Assembly: GCA_026982835.1 (NCBI GenBank)
Contig: JALSGI010000737.1
Location: 1 to 10,408, forward strand
Length of the DNA stretch: 10,408 bases
Direction: 5' to 3'
From: Planctomycetota bacterium
GTDB taxonomy: Bacteria > Planctomycetota > Planctomycetia > Pirellulales > S012-138
The position numbers and the translations under genes are program-made. Every line of letters begins with the position of its first letter. Within the stretch, counting starts at the first letter, position 1. Below are positions 1 through 6,934 of the stretch, piece by piece. Under the pieces are notes generated by a model. The model was not told the origin of the DNA and ran no database searches. It was given only the letters and a program-made list of their open reading frames with translations.

Positions 1-3000
1 ACATCACGGAAGGCGATCCGGGGGTGCAGACAGGGGAGGGTGCGGCGGTTTTGCAGCCAGGCGGGGTCCATTTCGCTGAAGGCCGAGCGGCGGTTGCGAC
101 CGCTGCGCAGCCGCTTCTGCTGCAAGTGCTCCAGCACCACTTCCGGATCGGCCCAGGCATAGTAGTGATCCGGCCCCCGGTCCGGCTCCCACAAGTCAAA
201 CGACTCCCCCTTGTACACCGGCCAAAAACCGGGCGGACACTCAGCAGATTTTAAGTCCATCATGGATTTCGCAAGCGTCGCATTCATATCGCCTTGAATA
301 GGCCGAGCGCGCCAACTGCCAGGGGCGTCCACATCCAACCTGGGTTGTTTTCGCATGAGGGCGAAGATTTCCAGGGACTGCTCGGTGGGCAAAAGGGGCA
401 AGGAGGCCGAGTCGGTCCAGGCGAGCACTTCCTGGGCGGGGAATCGGGCCGGGGGACGCCGCTGACCCCGGCGAAACGACTCCAGCGAAGCATACGGTCC
501 CTGCAAGGCCACCTGAGCCGAAGGGGTTTGCGTTTTGGTATCGCGGCGTTCGATACAGGTTAGCGCATAGGTCCACTGGGGATGACCGTCTTCAAATACC
601 CAAAGCCGGTTGTTCACCAAGGTGGTGATCTTCACGGTGCTTGCTTGCTGGAACACGGTTTGTCGGAACTTTTGGGAGCCTTGGGCGCTCCAGGCCGAGC
701 GGGGCAACACCACGCCGATCTGGCCGCCCCGAGCGTGCACCAGGTGCCAGAACCGCCAGCAGAAGGCTTTGTACAGGTCGGGATGGCTTTCGCCTATCCC
801 TGGGTATGGTCCATGGACCAGCGCTTCACGAAGCCGATCTGTTCGTAAGATTTCTTGTTCGAGTTGTTTTTTAAGGTCAGTGCGGCTCCTTTCAAGCTCA
901 CGGATTGCTACCTCTCTGCGTCGTTGGTTTAAACCTCGCAAACCTGGCATGTAGCGAGCCCAAAATTCGTGCTTTTCCACATGCGCCTTTTCCCACGGGG
1001 GATTGCCCAGGATGCAGTCGAATCCGGGCCGGGGGCGCAGGAACACCTCGGGAAAAGCCACCGGGAAGTGGAGCACTTGCAGGGGCTTGAGCACCCGGCG
1101 GGCCCGGCGGTGCAAGGGGGAGTTCCAGAGGGTTTTTTGAATCTCCTTCCAAGGCTGGTAGAGGAGTTCTTCCAGTTGGGGTTGCAGTTCCGGTTCCAAT
1201 CGGGCGGCGGCCACCAGGTCGCAGAGGGCCTCGGCCACCTGGGTTCGTCGCCGGGCTTCCTGGTGGGCGGCTTGGGCCTGCTGGAGGTCCTGGGGGGTGG
1301 CGTCGGCCAGTTGGGCCAGGCGCCGCAGGGGCTTTTGGGCCTGGCCGAGGATTTTTTGGGGATCGAGGAACATGGGGCGGTGTTCCAACTGCTGGGCCAC
1401 CTCTTCCAGCGTGCCCACCCCCGTGAGCGAATTGCCCACCACCAGGTTGTGGTCCAGAAACGACAGGGGCAGCCCCGGCACAAAGGTGTGAATCCACAGG
1501 GAGAGCCGGGCCAGGTCCACGGCCAGCGGGTTCAGGTCCACCCCGTAGATGCACCGCCGGGCCACCAGACGGCGCAGCAGTTGGTTGTCCTCGATACGGG
1601 ACTGGAGGGCTTTTTCCAGGCCGACTTTTTCCAGTTCCCCCAGGGCCGCCAGGCGGAGCTGGGCCAGCTCTTTTTCCACCTGGGGCAAGGGGCGGCGGTT
1701 CAAATAGTCCGAAAACGCCCGCTCGATCCGGTCCACCGCCGCTACCAGAAAGTGCCCGCTGCCCATGGCAATGTCGGCCACGCGGAAGTCGAACAGGGCT
1801 TCGGCGGCCTGGTCCTCGGGAAGCTGGTCGAGCCGCTGCAGGTGCTGTTGCAGGGCCCCTTCCAGGGCCTGGTCCAGCAGGTACTCCACGGCAAAGGACT
1901 TGGTGTAGTAGCTGCCGGTGCTTTTTCGGGCACCGGAGCGGTTGTGCAGGTAGATGCGTCCCTGGGGGACATCGGGGGGCAGGCCGCGTTTTTGTTCCCG
2001 GGGGGTCAGGGGGCGATAGGCCCCGCTGCGCTGGTCCACCACCAGCGGCTGTTCGGCCCAGGAAAGCTCGCTTTCGAGCAACCCTTCGTAAATGGTGCCA
2101 AACTCGCGCACACTCAAGGAAGCAAAGTCCACCGGCCCGATGCCCTGCTCGGTGCCGGTCAGCAACAGGTGGCACAGCACCGGCCCCAGGGCCTGGTCCG
2201 AAAGGGTCAACTGGGCGATCTGCTGGCCCACCGGAGAGACTTCCCCGCGGCTGGAGAAGAGGCGTCCGTTGTAGATGGGCACACCCCAGTCCGGGTAGCC
2301 TTCTTCCACGGCCCGAAACAGCCGCCGCACTTGTTCCCACAGCGCGTCGGTCGGCTCCCAGGGGAGCAGGTCCGCCTGGCCCAGGGCGTAGCCTTGACGG
2401 CGCAGTTTTTCGGCCAGTTCCTCGGCCAGGCGTTTGAGCGAACGGTGGCGATAGGACTGGTTCCACTGGTAGGGGAGCAGGTCCTTGTCTTCGGCATAGG
2501 CGACAAACAACAGCCGGAACAGGATGGTGAGCACCACCTGGTAGGTTTCGGCCAGGGATTGTTGGGAAGGTCTTCGGCGACCGTGGCGTGCCTGGGCCAC
2601 GGCTTGGGCCAGGCGAGGGATCACCTCGTCGTAGATGCGCTGGCGAAACTTGCGAGCCAGGTCCCCGGCAAACCGCCGCGAGTGCTCTAAAAGCTGGAAC
2701 AGATAGCCCTGTTTTTCCAGCGCGGGAGCGGAAAAGATGGCCCAAAGCAGGCCCACTCGGTTCTCCGGCACCAGGTCCAGGTGCAGCTCCAGAAAGGTTT
2801 CCGTTCGCCCCCGCTGGCCCACCCCCATGCCGATCTCGGCCGGGTAGATGCGCAGCGCCCGGTGCTGCACCACCAGCACATAGGGGATGTTGTGCTGGTG
2901 GGCCACCACCACGGCATAGGAGACGGGGGAGAAGTTGTTGAACCGGGGGAGGTTCTGGTCGGGGGCCTCTTCGGGGCGCAGCAGCACAGCCACGGCCGCC

Positions 3001-3572
3001 GGGCGTCCGGCCGCGTAAAGCAGCAGGGTGTGGCGGTCGTGGTTTTTCAGTTCAAAGCCCAGGGCACGAAGCAGCTTCTCCCCGCTGGCCCGGGCGGCCG
3101 AAGCTGCCTGCCGCGTGGCTTCTTCCCAGTAGGGTTCCTGGGGCAGGCGATGCTTGAGCACATGCTCGGAGAGCATCCCGCGATTGACCACGCCGGGCAA
3201 CTCGCTTTCGGCCTGCGGCAACACCGTGTGCAAGAAGCGGATGGCCGCATGGGGGTTTGGCTGTTCCAACAAGGCCACGCGGCAGATGCGTCGGGCCTGG
3301 TCCAGGGCCATCTGGTACACCGGCGGATCGATGCCCGTGGGTCCGCAGGTCCAGACCTTCTCGCCCCAGGGCACCACCAGCAGCACCGGGGCCGGGCGCC
3401 CCCCGTGACGCCGCTTCCAGCAGTTGAGCAGCTCCCCTCGGCGGGGGCGGCTTTGGGCCTGGGCCACGACCACCTCCAGAGCCGGATTGCCTCGGCCCAG
3501 GTAAAGCTCTGCTTGACCGAAGGGAGACTCGGGCAATTGAACGCTTCGGGCTTTGGGTTCTTGCAGGAACAT
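1..3572 (-). CDS. Eco57I/type IIG-like adenine-N6 DNA methyltransferase (3' end beyond window)
   Basis: The frame is open from ATG at 3572 to the left edge: 1190 complete codons and no stop. Seen: SAM-binding motif I DIAMGSGHF at residues 600-608; the segment IYGVDLNPLAVDLARLSLW soon after, typical of Eco57I-type methylases; catalytic motif IV ILGNPPWEK with N857-P858-P859-W860; and the later GVVLPRSAW stretch around 953-961. Family knowledge: such enzymes transfer a methyl group from SAM to the N6 of adenine, for restriction-modification or as the methylase of a multigene phage-defence system. The first ~560 residues are a long non-methylase region. A possible nuclease-like stretch (about 170-265) shows no clear PD-(D/E)xK residues. 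The target-recognition domain should lie to the left, out of view. AAGGGG (3588-3583) sits 10 nt before the ATG; an adjacent in-frame GTG (3575) is an alternative start. It could be a stand-alone type IIG/IIL enzyme or a DISARM DrmMI or BREX PglX-like methylase; the window does not decide. Confidence 0.88.
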   Translation of the reverse strand, partial: MFLQEPKARSVQLPESPFGQAELYLGRGNPALEVVVAQAQSRPRRGELLNCWKRRHGGRPAPVLLVVPWGEKVWTCGPTGIDPPVYQMALDQARRICRVALLEQPNPHAAIRFLHTVLPQAESELPGVVNRGMLSEHVLKHRLPQEPYWEEATRQAASAARASGEKLLRALGFELKNHDRHTLLLYAAGRPAAVAVLLRPEEAPDQNLPRFNNFSPVSYAVVVAHQHNIPYVLVVQHRALRIYPAEIGMGVGQRGRTETFLELHLDLVPENRVGLLWAIFSAPALEKQGYLFQLLEHSRRFAGDLARKFRQRIYDEVIPRLAQAVAQARHGRRRPSQQSLAETYQVVLTILFRLLFVAYAEDKDLLPYQWNQSYRHRSLKRLAEELAEKLRRQGYALGQADLLPWEPTDALWEQVRRLFRAVEEGYPDWGVPIYNGRLFSSRGEVSPVGQQIAQLTLSDQALGPVLCHLLLTGTEQGIGPVDFASLSVREFGTIYEGLLESELSWAEQPLVVDQRSGAYRPLTPREQKRGLPPDVPQGRIYLHNRSGARKSTGSYYTKSFAVEYLLDQALEGALQQHLQRLDQLPEDQAAEALFDFRVADIAMGSGHFLVAAVDRIERAFSDYLNRRPLPQVEKELAQLRLAALGELEKVGLEKALQSRIEDNQLLRRLVARRCIYGVDLNPLAVDLARLSLWIHTFVPGLPLSFLDHNLVVGNSLTGVGTLEEVAQQLEHRPMFLDPQKILGQAQKPLRRLAQLADATPQDLQQAQAAHQEARRRTQVAEALCDLVAAARLEPELQPQLEELLYQPWKEIQKTLWNSPLHRRARRVLKPLQVLHFPVAFPEVFLRPRPGFDCILGNPPWEKAHVEKHEFWARYMPGLRGLNQRRREVAIRELERSRTDLKKQLEQEILRTDRLREALVHGPYPGIGESHPDLYKAFCWRFWHLVHARGGQIGVVLPRSAWSAQGSQKFRQTVFQQASTVKITTLVNNRLWVFEDGHPQWTYALTCIERRDTKTQTPSAQVALQGPYASLESFRRGQRRPPARFPAQEVLAWTDSASLPLLPTEQSLEIFALMRKQPRLDVDAPGSWRARPIQGDMNATLAKSMMDLKSAECPPGFWPVYKGESFDLWEPDRGPDHYYAWADPEVVLEHLQQKRLRSGRNRRSAFSEMDPAWLQNRRTLPCLHPRIAFRD

Positions 3573-3837
3573 CACACGGAAACCCCTTGGCTTTGGCGGA
3601 AACCACACTCCCGCAGGATCAAGAGCTTCCCCTACGGCTTGCCCCGCCCGGCAGCCCACCGGCCCCTTGCTTCCCGCGGCCCCCGTGCAGCAGCCGCGGC
3701 AAACTGCTGCACACCCTGCTGCACCCTTTCCCGAAACGGGGCAGAATCGCGGGAAAGTGCCTTTCCTGGCGGATTGCCCTAACTGGGAACCTGGCGGAAT
3801 GTTGCCGCAAGCCCCTAATTTTAAAGGGCTTAACCAA
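3573..3837 (-). promoter_or_regulatory. Leader/upstream region of the methylase gene with alternative hairpins
   Basis: This 265-bp gap between the tRNA and the methylase must carry the methylase promoter, but I see no convincing -35/-10 pair. On the plus strand, TGCAGCAG (3686-3693) is followed by two copies of its complement CTGCTGCA (3704-3711 and 3716-3723). Two mutually exclusive 8-bp stems are therefore possible. Nearer the tRNA, AAGCCC (3809-3814) and GGGCTT (3826-3831) form a weak stem that could lie in the 3' trailer of the tRNA transcript; no T-run follows it. Confidence 0.35.
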
Positions 3838-3911
3838 TACGCCCGGAGGGATTCGAACCCCCAACCCTCGGATCCGAAGTCCGATGCTCTATCCAATTGA
3901 GCTACGGGCGC
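3838..3911 (-). tRNA. tRNA-Arg (anticodon UCG)
   Basis: The minus strand folds into a complete 74-nt cloverleaf. The acceptor stem is GCGCCCG with CGGGCGT (first pair G-U). U8-A9 are followed by a D arm GCTC/GAGC. The anticodon stem TCGGA/TCCGA encloses the loop CTTCGGA, which gives anticodon TCG and reads CGA arginine codons. A 5-nt variable loop, a T arm with TTCGAAT and discriminator A complete the molecule. CCA is not encoded. A possible -10-like GATAAA lies at 3932-3927, about 15 nt upstream of the 5' end. The tRNA 3' end points toward the methylase gene, so anything integrated at this tRNA would lie on the methylase side. Confidence 0.96.
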
Positions 3912-4793
3912 TTGTTTTGCCACCAGTTTATCCCAAACCCGCCGCAGAGGGTAGAGCCGGTTGGTTGGTCCGGGGCGTGGAGGCGTGGCGAGCCGCCAGC
4001 TTTAGCCGGCGGAGGAGCAGTATCGGCGTGCGGCTTGCGGCGTGCGCTGTTGCGCTGGAGCTGCCGCTCCGATGCAAGAAAAAACGTTTCTTCTTGCACC
4101 GGCGAGCCGCCAGCTTCGTACGTGTTTAGCCAGCTAGCAACCGAAGTTCGACGCCGCAGGCGTCGCAGCTTCGTAGCCTCACGGTCGTCAGACCCCCGGA
4201 AGACAGCGTTTTTCCTTGTCCTTTAGCATCCCGAAGGGATGCCAGAGGGCAAAACGGTCCTTGTTTCTGGCACCCCTGCCGGGGTGCGGGGTGGGATAAT
4301 GGCCGTCGCTTTCCGGTGGTCTCCGCTGCGCTCCGACCACCGGCTACTGGGCTGGCAAGCCTGCGGCTTGCTTTATGTTTTGGACACATCACACCTTGTG
4401 ATAGCACGCTAAACACGTACCCAGTTTCAGCTGGCGGAGAAGATCGACATGCGTTTTTTCCTGGCTCTCCCCGGGCTAAAGCCCGGGGCTCGCCAACCGC
4501 GTGCTCACGCACGCGGCTCGCCTCAATGGAGTGCGACGGCTTGCCACCGCTGGCCGCTTGTCCGCGGCGTATGACCGCATCGGCTCTGTCCCGGCATATT
4601 CGGCACATGCGTTCTTTCTTGCCCAAGCGGAGGGGTTTCGCTGCGTTTTTTCAACGCTGGCGGCAGCTTGTTTCCTTTTTGCAGCATAGAGTTGCTTGAA
4701 GACAACACGGCCCGGAACAGCTGCGGCTCGGGTGCCGGGGATCGCTGCCCGCTGCTAGAAGCCAAATCCTCCATGCCGGACGGAGTTGCTCGG
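3912..4793. other. Gene-free repeat-rich region (hairpin island)
   Basis: I find no gene in these 882 bp: open frames on both strands lack a ribosome binding site, recognisable domains and sensible composition. Instead there are many short inverted repeats. These are TGCAAGAA/TTCTTGCA (4073-4098), CGACGCC/GGCGTCG (4149-4165), GCATCCC/GGGATGC (4226-4242), GCACCCC/GGGGTGC (4270-4287), CCGGTGGTC/GACCACCGG (4313-4343), GCAAGCC/GGCTTGC (4355-4371), CCCCGGGCT/AGCCCGGGG (4469-4488) and CCGCGTGC/GCACGCGG (4497-4516). A 16-bp direct repeat GGCGAGCCGCCAGCTT occurs at 3987-4002 and 4101-4116. The stretch 4520-4793 has no evident structure and should contain the promoter of the downstream gene. Confidence 0.7.
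4118..4420. repeat. Element A: 303-bp MITE/REP-like element with 13-bp terminal inverted repeats
   Basis: The left end GTACGTGTTTAGC (4118-4130) is the exact reverse complement of the right end GCTAAACACGTAC (4408-4420). CGCCAGCT/AGCTGGCG just outside both ends extends the symmetry imperfectly. The interior carries four stem-loops and no coding capacity. A 40-nt block at 4308-4347 matches element B (8118-8157) at 38 of 40 positions, including the stem CCGGTGGTC/GACCACCGG. The right-end sequence GCACGCTAAACACG (4404-4417) is also identical in B (8209-8222). I infer a non-autonomous mobile or REP-like repeat; no transposase gene is in the window. Confidence 0.65.
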
Positions 4794-5795
4794 ATGGACC
4801 GATTGAAGCGATTGAAAGCGGGGTGTTTTTGCGGCCTTTGGGGCTGGCTGGTGCTGGTGTGTCTGGCCGGTTGGTCCCCGGCCCGGGAACGCTCGCTGCA
4901 CGGGCACCCGGGGCGTGGGGATGCCGTGCTGTCGGCTGGGGGTATGGCCTCCGGGCTCCAGCGGCGGCTTGCGCCCAAGACAGCCCGGCACCAGTGGGAG
5001 GGCGTCTTTCGCGCCGCCTGGGAAGCCTACGGGCACGATGCGGCCGAAGCGGATCACGTGCTGCGGGAGGTGCAGCAGGTAGTGCAACAGTTTCGTAACC
5101 TGGAAGCCGCCACCGGCCCGAAGCAGGGACGCTTTGAAGCCGCGCCTGCCCGAGCGTTTGCCCTCTGCCGGCTGTTGCACCGCCGGTGGCTGCGCCGCTA
5201 CCGGCTTTCGGCCACCGATCCGCATCGGGCCTGGCGTGCCGGGGAGTACAACTGCGTCAGCGGTACGCTGTTTTACTGCCTGGCGGCTAGTTACTTGGGC
5301 TGGTCGGTGCGGGTGCGGGAATTGCCCGAGCACGTGCAGGCTGCGGTGCAAGTCAGGGGCGGCCGGTGGCAGGCGGTGGAGGTGACACTGGCCGACGGGG
5401 TGCCTCCGGCCGGGAAGCGGCAACGGGCCCTGCGCGTGCTCTCCCCGCGGCAATTTCAAGCGGTGGTGTTTTACAACCGGGCCATCGACGCAGCAGAACG
5501 CGGATTGGCCGAGCGGGCCATTGGGTGGAATCGCCGGGCGTGGGCCCTGGACCCGGCCAATGAGAACATCCGCAACAACCTGGTGGCCACAGTGAACAAC
5601 CACGCCTTGGAGCTGGCCCAGCAAGGGGAGTTGGCTCGGGCCGAACAGTTGTTGCAGCAACTGGTGCGGCTGGTGCCGGATCACCCGGTGGTGCGGCAGA
5701 ACCTGCGCTACGTGGCCCAACGCAGGCGCAGGCAAGGGCGTTCGGCGGGGCCGGGTTCTCCGACTTCTGGGCCGGGTACGGCGTTTTCTTTCTAG
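4794..5795 (+). CDS. Secreted transglutaminase-like protein with TPR repeats
   Basis: The protein has 333 residues from ATG 4794, chosen because GGAG lies just upstream and a signal-like N-terminus follows at once: basic MDRLKRLK, then a hydrophobic segment to about residue 27. ATG 4773 is possible but has no ribosome binding site. The segment GEYNCVSGTLFYCLAASYLG (150-169) resembles the Cys motif of the transglutaminase/papain-like fold, with C154 as candidate nucleophile. ELPEHVQAAV places the candidate His at H180. In WQAVEVT a Glu (E196) stands where Asp is usual. Two TPR-like helical pairs follow (about 224-257 and 267-300), then a Pro/Gly-rich tail. Likely role (inference): an exported or periplasmic thiol hydrolase/transamidase or a peptide-binding scaffold; the substrate is unknown. 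The stop codon TAG is the first triplet of the downstream inverted-repeat element, so the last residues may not be ancestral. Confidence 0.82.
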   Translation: MDRLKRLKAGCFCGLWGWLVLVCLAGWSPARERSLHGHPGRGDAVLSAGGMASGLQRRLAPKTARHQWEGVFRAAWEAYGHDAAEADHVLREVQQVVQQFRNLEAATGPKQGRFEAAPARAFALCRLLHRRWLRRYRLSATDPHRAWRAGEYNCVSGTLFYCLAASYLGWSVRVRELPEHVQAAVQVRGGRWQAVEVTLADGVPPAGKRQRALRVLSPRQFQAVVFYNRAIDAAERGLAERAIGWNRRAWALDPANENIRNNLVATVNNHALELAQQGELARAEQLLQQLVRLVPDHPVVRQNLRYVAQRRRRQGRSAGPGSPTSGPGTAFSF

Positions 5796-5937
5796 CAGCC
5801 TGTTGAAAAACGCAAGTTTGGGAGGGCGAGGTCACGGCCGAGCCGTTTTTTCAGAAAATACGTCTAGTCCTACGACGCGATTCCGTATCGAGGAACATTC
5901 TTCTCCGTATCGAGGAACATTCTTCAACGGGCTGCTA
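5793..5937. repeat. Element C: inverted-repeat-bounded 145-bp element with nested tandem repeat
   Basis: TAGCAGCCTGTTGAA (5793-5807) and TTCAACGGGCTGCTA (5923-5937) are inverted repeats with one mismatch in 15. An inner stem GAAAAACG (5805-5812) pairs with CGTTTTTTC (5844-5852). The run CGTTTTTTC would continue naturally into TTCAACGGGCTGCTA, but about 70 bp lies between them. That insert contains a 22-bp unit repeated in tandem (5883-5904 and 5905-5926) with one difference. From memory, similar AGCAGCCTGTTGAAAAA ends recur in planctomycete genomes, as short non-coding repeats or insertion-sequence ends. There is no coding capacity. Confidence 0.6.
5883..5926 (+). repeat. Two tandem 22-bp units
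   Basis: The unit beginning CCGTATCGAGGAACATTC is present twice head to tail, identical at 21 of 22 positions; only the last base differs (T or A). It lies inside the right half of element C, and the second copy runs into that element's right inverted repeat. There is no spacer, so this is a tandem duplication and not a CRISPR array. Confidence 0.85.
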
Positions 5938-6243
5938 GGCTTTGCAGCAAGCGCAAGGTATGCCGATGGGATCGGCCGGAGAACCCCTTGTTGGGGGTCG
6001 GGCGGAAGGTGTGCGTTTGCGGAGTTTCGTTTTTTTCTGAGAGATTGAGGCGAAAGGGCAATTTTTCCAGTTCGGATCGGGAAGGCTGTATCGGCCGCCT
6101 TGGCAAAGGTAAGCGCCGGTCCTCTCCTGGCCGATCTGCCATAACACGGGCGCTTGGAGACTTTTCGGCTCAGGCAGACTCGCCCGACTGGGCAGCCCCC
6201 CGCTGAGCCCCAGCCCCTGGAGCCACGGAAGGAGCTATCGCCG
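5938..6243. other. Non-coding leader region before the small conserved gene
   Basis: I see no gene in these 306 bp. Short open frames here have no ribosome binding site or recognisable motif. A small possible stem is ACCCC/GGGGT around 5983-5998, and a T-run follows at about 6028-6036. The promoter of the downstream operon should be here, but no clear -35/-10 pair stands out. Confidence 0.5.
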
Positions 6244-6558
6244 ATGACCACACTTGCCGTTCCGTTTCAAACTCTGGAGGAGCTACGGGACTTTATTTAC
6301 CGCTGGTTGTGCCGGCGGGAGCAGTTGGTCGAAGGCGTCTACCAGATGACCCAGCGCATTCTCTGGCGGCGGAACCGGCCCTGCGGGGTCTATTTCTGTC
6401 TGCACGGTCCTCGGGCGGTGAAGTTCGCCGTGGTGTGGGACCTTCAGCGGCAGGTGTTGTTGTTTTATGATCCTACGGGACAGCGGTACCAGACCACGCG
6501 GCTGCTGCATCCCCCGCAGTTCCACGCGGCCGCCGAATCGCTGCCCCCGGCCGCGTGA
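6244..6558 (+). CDS. Conserved small planctomycete protein of unknown function (104 aa)
   Basis: The start ATG 6244 follows a strong AAGGAG (6229-6234) at 9-nt spacing, so earlier in-frame ATGs are rejected. The protein is soluble, with no signal peptide or membrane segment. The N-terminal half is helical and charged (TLEELRDFIYRWLCRREQL). It is followed by what looks like a small beta sheet: CGVYFCLHGPR, AVKFAVVW, VLLFYDPTGQRYQ. The GVYFCLHGPRAVK core (about 48-60) looks conserved, and I recall similar unnamed proteins in Pirellulales. I do not recognise a function. cutA follows 46 nt downstream on the same strand, so the two are probably co-transcribed. Confidence 0.78.
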   Translation: MTTLAVPFQTLEELRDFIYRWLCRREQLVEGVYQMTQRILWRRNRPCGVYFCLHGPRAVKFAVVWDLQRQVLLFYDPTGQRYQTTRLLHPPQFHAAAESLPPAA

Positions 6559-6604
6559 GACGAAAGCGGCTTTCCCCCCGGCCCAATCACGATCTGCCTG
6601 GTCC

Positions 6605-6934
6605 ATGAACGTCGTGCAAGTGCACACTACCGTGGAAACCCACCAGCAGGCCTCCCAGCTGGCCCGGCAACTGGTCCAGGAACGCCTGGCCGCCTGCGTG
6701 CAAGTGCTGGGGCCGATCGAGAGCCACTACCGCTGGCAGGGCCGGCTGGAGCAGGCCCAGGAGTGGCTGTTGCTTATCAAAACCACCACGGAGGCCCTGC
6801 CGCGGCTACAACGGCGGCTGGTGGAACTACACCCTTACCAGGTGCCCCAGCTGATCGCCCTGCCGGTACAGGGGGGTCACGGGCCGTATCTGCAATGGGT
6901 GGAGGAGAACACCCGGGCGGAAGATTCTCCCTAG
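6605..6934 (+). CDS. cutA: CutA1-like divalent-cation tolerance protein
   Basis: The protein has 109 residues, the usual length of CutA1. Seen: the N-terminal strand VVQVHTTVET; the segment QLVQERLAACVQVLGPIESH with the family's LAACV motif (about residues 31-35); YRWQGRLEQAQEWLLLIKTT, matching the YxWxGxxxxxxExxLxIKT pattern; then LVELHPYQVPQLIALPV, matching the HPYxxPxxxxLPV pattern, ending in a WVEENT segment. CutA1 proteins are very stable trimers with a PII-like ferredoxin fold, linked by name to copper tolerance; their physiological role remains unclear. No strong ribosome binding site precedes ATG 6605, which suggests translation coupled to the gene upstream. The stop TAG (6932-6934) overlaps the stop of the convergent epimerase gene. 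Confidence 0.95.
   Translation: MNVVQVHTTVETHQQASQLARQLVQERLAACVQVLGPIESHYRWQGRLEQAQEWLLLIKTTTEALPRLQRRLVELHPYQVPQLIALPVQGGHGPYLQWVEENTRAEDSP
6931..6934. other. Shared CTAG: overlapping convergent stop codons
   Basis: The palindrome CTAG gives TAG to cutA on the plus strand (6932-6934) and TAG to the epimerase on the minus strand (6933-6931). There is no intergenic space for an independent terminator, so each transcript must run antisense into the other gene. Confidence 0.9.

Noticed and set aside
969..2690. Long plus-strand open frame (573 codons) opposite the methylase
   Set aside because: It is antisense to a frame with clear methylase motifs, its product is low-complexity Gly/Gln/Leu/Val-rich without domains, and long antisense frames are expected in GC-rich coding DNA.
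898..2745. Minus-strand open frame of 615 codons within the methylase region
   Set aside because: It is another frame of the same strand, rich in Pro/Gly/Arg, while the motif-bearing frame runs uninterrupted through it.
3587..4129. Plus-strand open frame across the tRNA
   Set aside because: Its product contains the GIRTPNPRIRSPMLYPIE-type peptide that arises from translating a tRNA gene antisense; it is an artefact.
4126..4626. Possible small genes inside the hairpin island
   Set aside because: The frames run through stem-loops, have no ribosome binding site and show no recognisable protein features.
4755..5735. Minus-strand open frame of 326 codons opposite the TPR gene
   Set aside because: It is His/Pro/Gln-rich with no motif; it mirrors the plus-strand coding sequence.
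5883..5926. Possible CRISPR array
   Set aside because: There are only two units with no spacer between them and no cas genes; it is a tandem duplication.
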